From NCBI GenBank assembly GCA_040383885.1, contig JBEICQ010000027.1, positions 1 to 22,570 of the forward strand: a DNA stretch of 22,570 bases. The letters are read 5' to 3'. The notes beneath the pieces are model-generated. The model was not told the DNA's origin and did not search any database. It was given only the letters and a program-made list of their open reading frames with translations. Positions within the stretch are counted from its first letter, which is position 1. Every line of letters begins with the position of its first letter. This DNA is from JBEICQ01 sp040383885 (lineage in GTDB: Bacteria; Bacteroidota; Bacteroidia; UBA4408). Positions 22,412 to 22,570 of this stretch are shown here, in pieces. Position numbers and translations under genes: made by a program.

Positions 22412-22570
22412 CAAATGGGGCTTCGCCCCAAACCCCAGTCACTTTTTTTCTTGATAAAAAAAGTAACCAAAAAAATCAAGAAAGTCCCGAAGGCAATCAG
22501 CTGCGCTGACCGGAAGACAAAGTCTAAAACGGGTCCAAGGCTTCCCCGTTTCTTAACGCCTTTGTCTTCC
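22412..22570. repeat. Multi-hairpin element, probable dispersed repeat, cut by window end
   Basis: Four inverted repeats follow one another: TGGGG-CTTCG-CCCCA (22416-22430); ACTTTTTTT-CTTGAT-AAAAAAAGT (22441-22464), whose left arm and loop can instead pair with ATCAAGAAAGT at 22475-22485; TCAGC-TGC-GCTGA (22497-22509); and an 11-bp outer stem GGAAGACAAAG (22512-22522) with CTTTGTCTTCC (22560-22570), enclosing AAACGGG/CCCGTTT (22527-22533, 22545-22551). The CTTTTTTTCTTGAT...AAAGTAACC core is like intergenic repeats I recall from Bacteroidota genomes. No second copy occurs in this window, so dispersal is inferred. Confidence 0.6.

Noticed and set aside
22246..22509. Plus-strand open frame of 87 codons over the terminal repeat
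   Set aside because: Much of it translates the hairpin element itself; such frames are common artefacts of repeats, and there is no conserved protein feature.

Overview
The window reads as chromosomal DNA of a member of the Bacteroidota, probably from the Sphingobacteriia/Chitinophagia/Cytophagia side. The signs are: several promoters of the TTTG-N17-19-TAnnTTTG type used by the Bacteroidota primary sigma factor; the Bacteroidota forms of dihydroorotase, alanine dehydrogenase and short proline dehydrogenase; outer-membrane beta-barrels ending in phenylalanine; and a TM-anchored DUF4258-type protein beside ald. No tRNA, rRNA, CRISPR array, transposase or phage gene is visible.

Layout. (1) 3-635: the 3' end of mnmG. 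(2) 636-1714: an AT-rich non-coding kilobase with three 16-bp parS-type centromere sites, one a perfect palindrome, and four single-mismatch DnaA-box-like 9-mers. It may be part of the chromosome segregation/origin region. (3) 1715-2878: an Omp85-type outer-membrane barrel gene interrupted by one in-frame TAG. (4) 3087-7728: a plus-strand signalling cassette of porin-like barrel, small phosphate-binding-protein-like periplasmic protein, large membrane histidine kinase with PAS domains, and stand-alone receiver. (5) 7791-8405: a lipoprotein of unknown function on the minus strand. (6) 8532-20017: eight tightly packed minus-strand genes, probably one operon of about 11.5 kb, in transcription order M1 peptidase fused to an outer-membrane barrel, tandem D-Ala-D-Ala ligase fusion, deoxynucleoside kinase, secreted protein of unknown function, pyrC, purD, ald, DUF4258-type protein. 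(7) 20227-21999: a MarR-family regulator with a near-palindromic candidate operator on its promoter, then proline dehydrogenase with its own promoter. (8) 22000-22570: non-coding, ending in a multi-hairpin element that looks like a dispersed repeat and runs off the window.

How the genes fit together. The minus-strand operon mixes peptide breakdown at the envelope, cell-wall dipeptide synthesis, nucleotide synthesis and salvage, and alanine metabolism. The plus-strand cassette looks like a uptake-and-sensing unit, where a porin admits a small ligand, the binding-like protein captures it and the kinase/receiver pair responds. The most unusual items are the parS cluster, the double Ddl protein whose halves deviate at different active-site positions, the M1 peptidase-barrel fusion and the MarR operator. 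All assignments come from reading motifs by eye; no database search was run.
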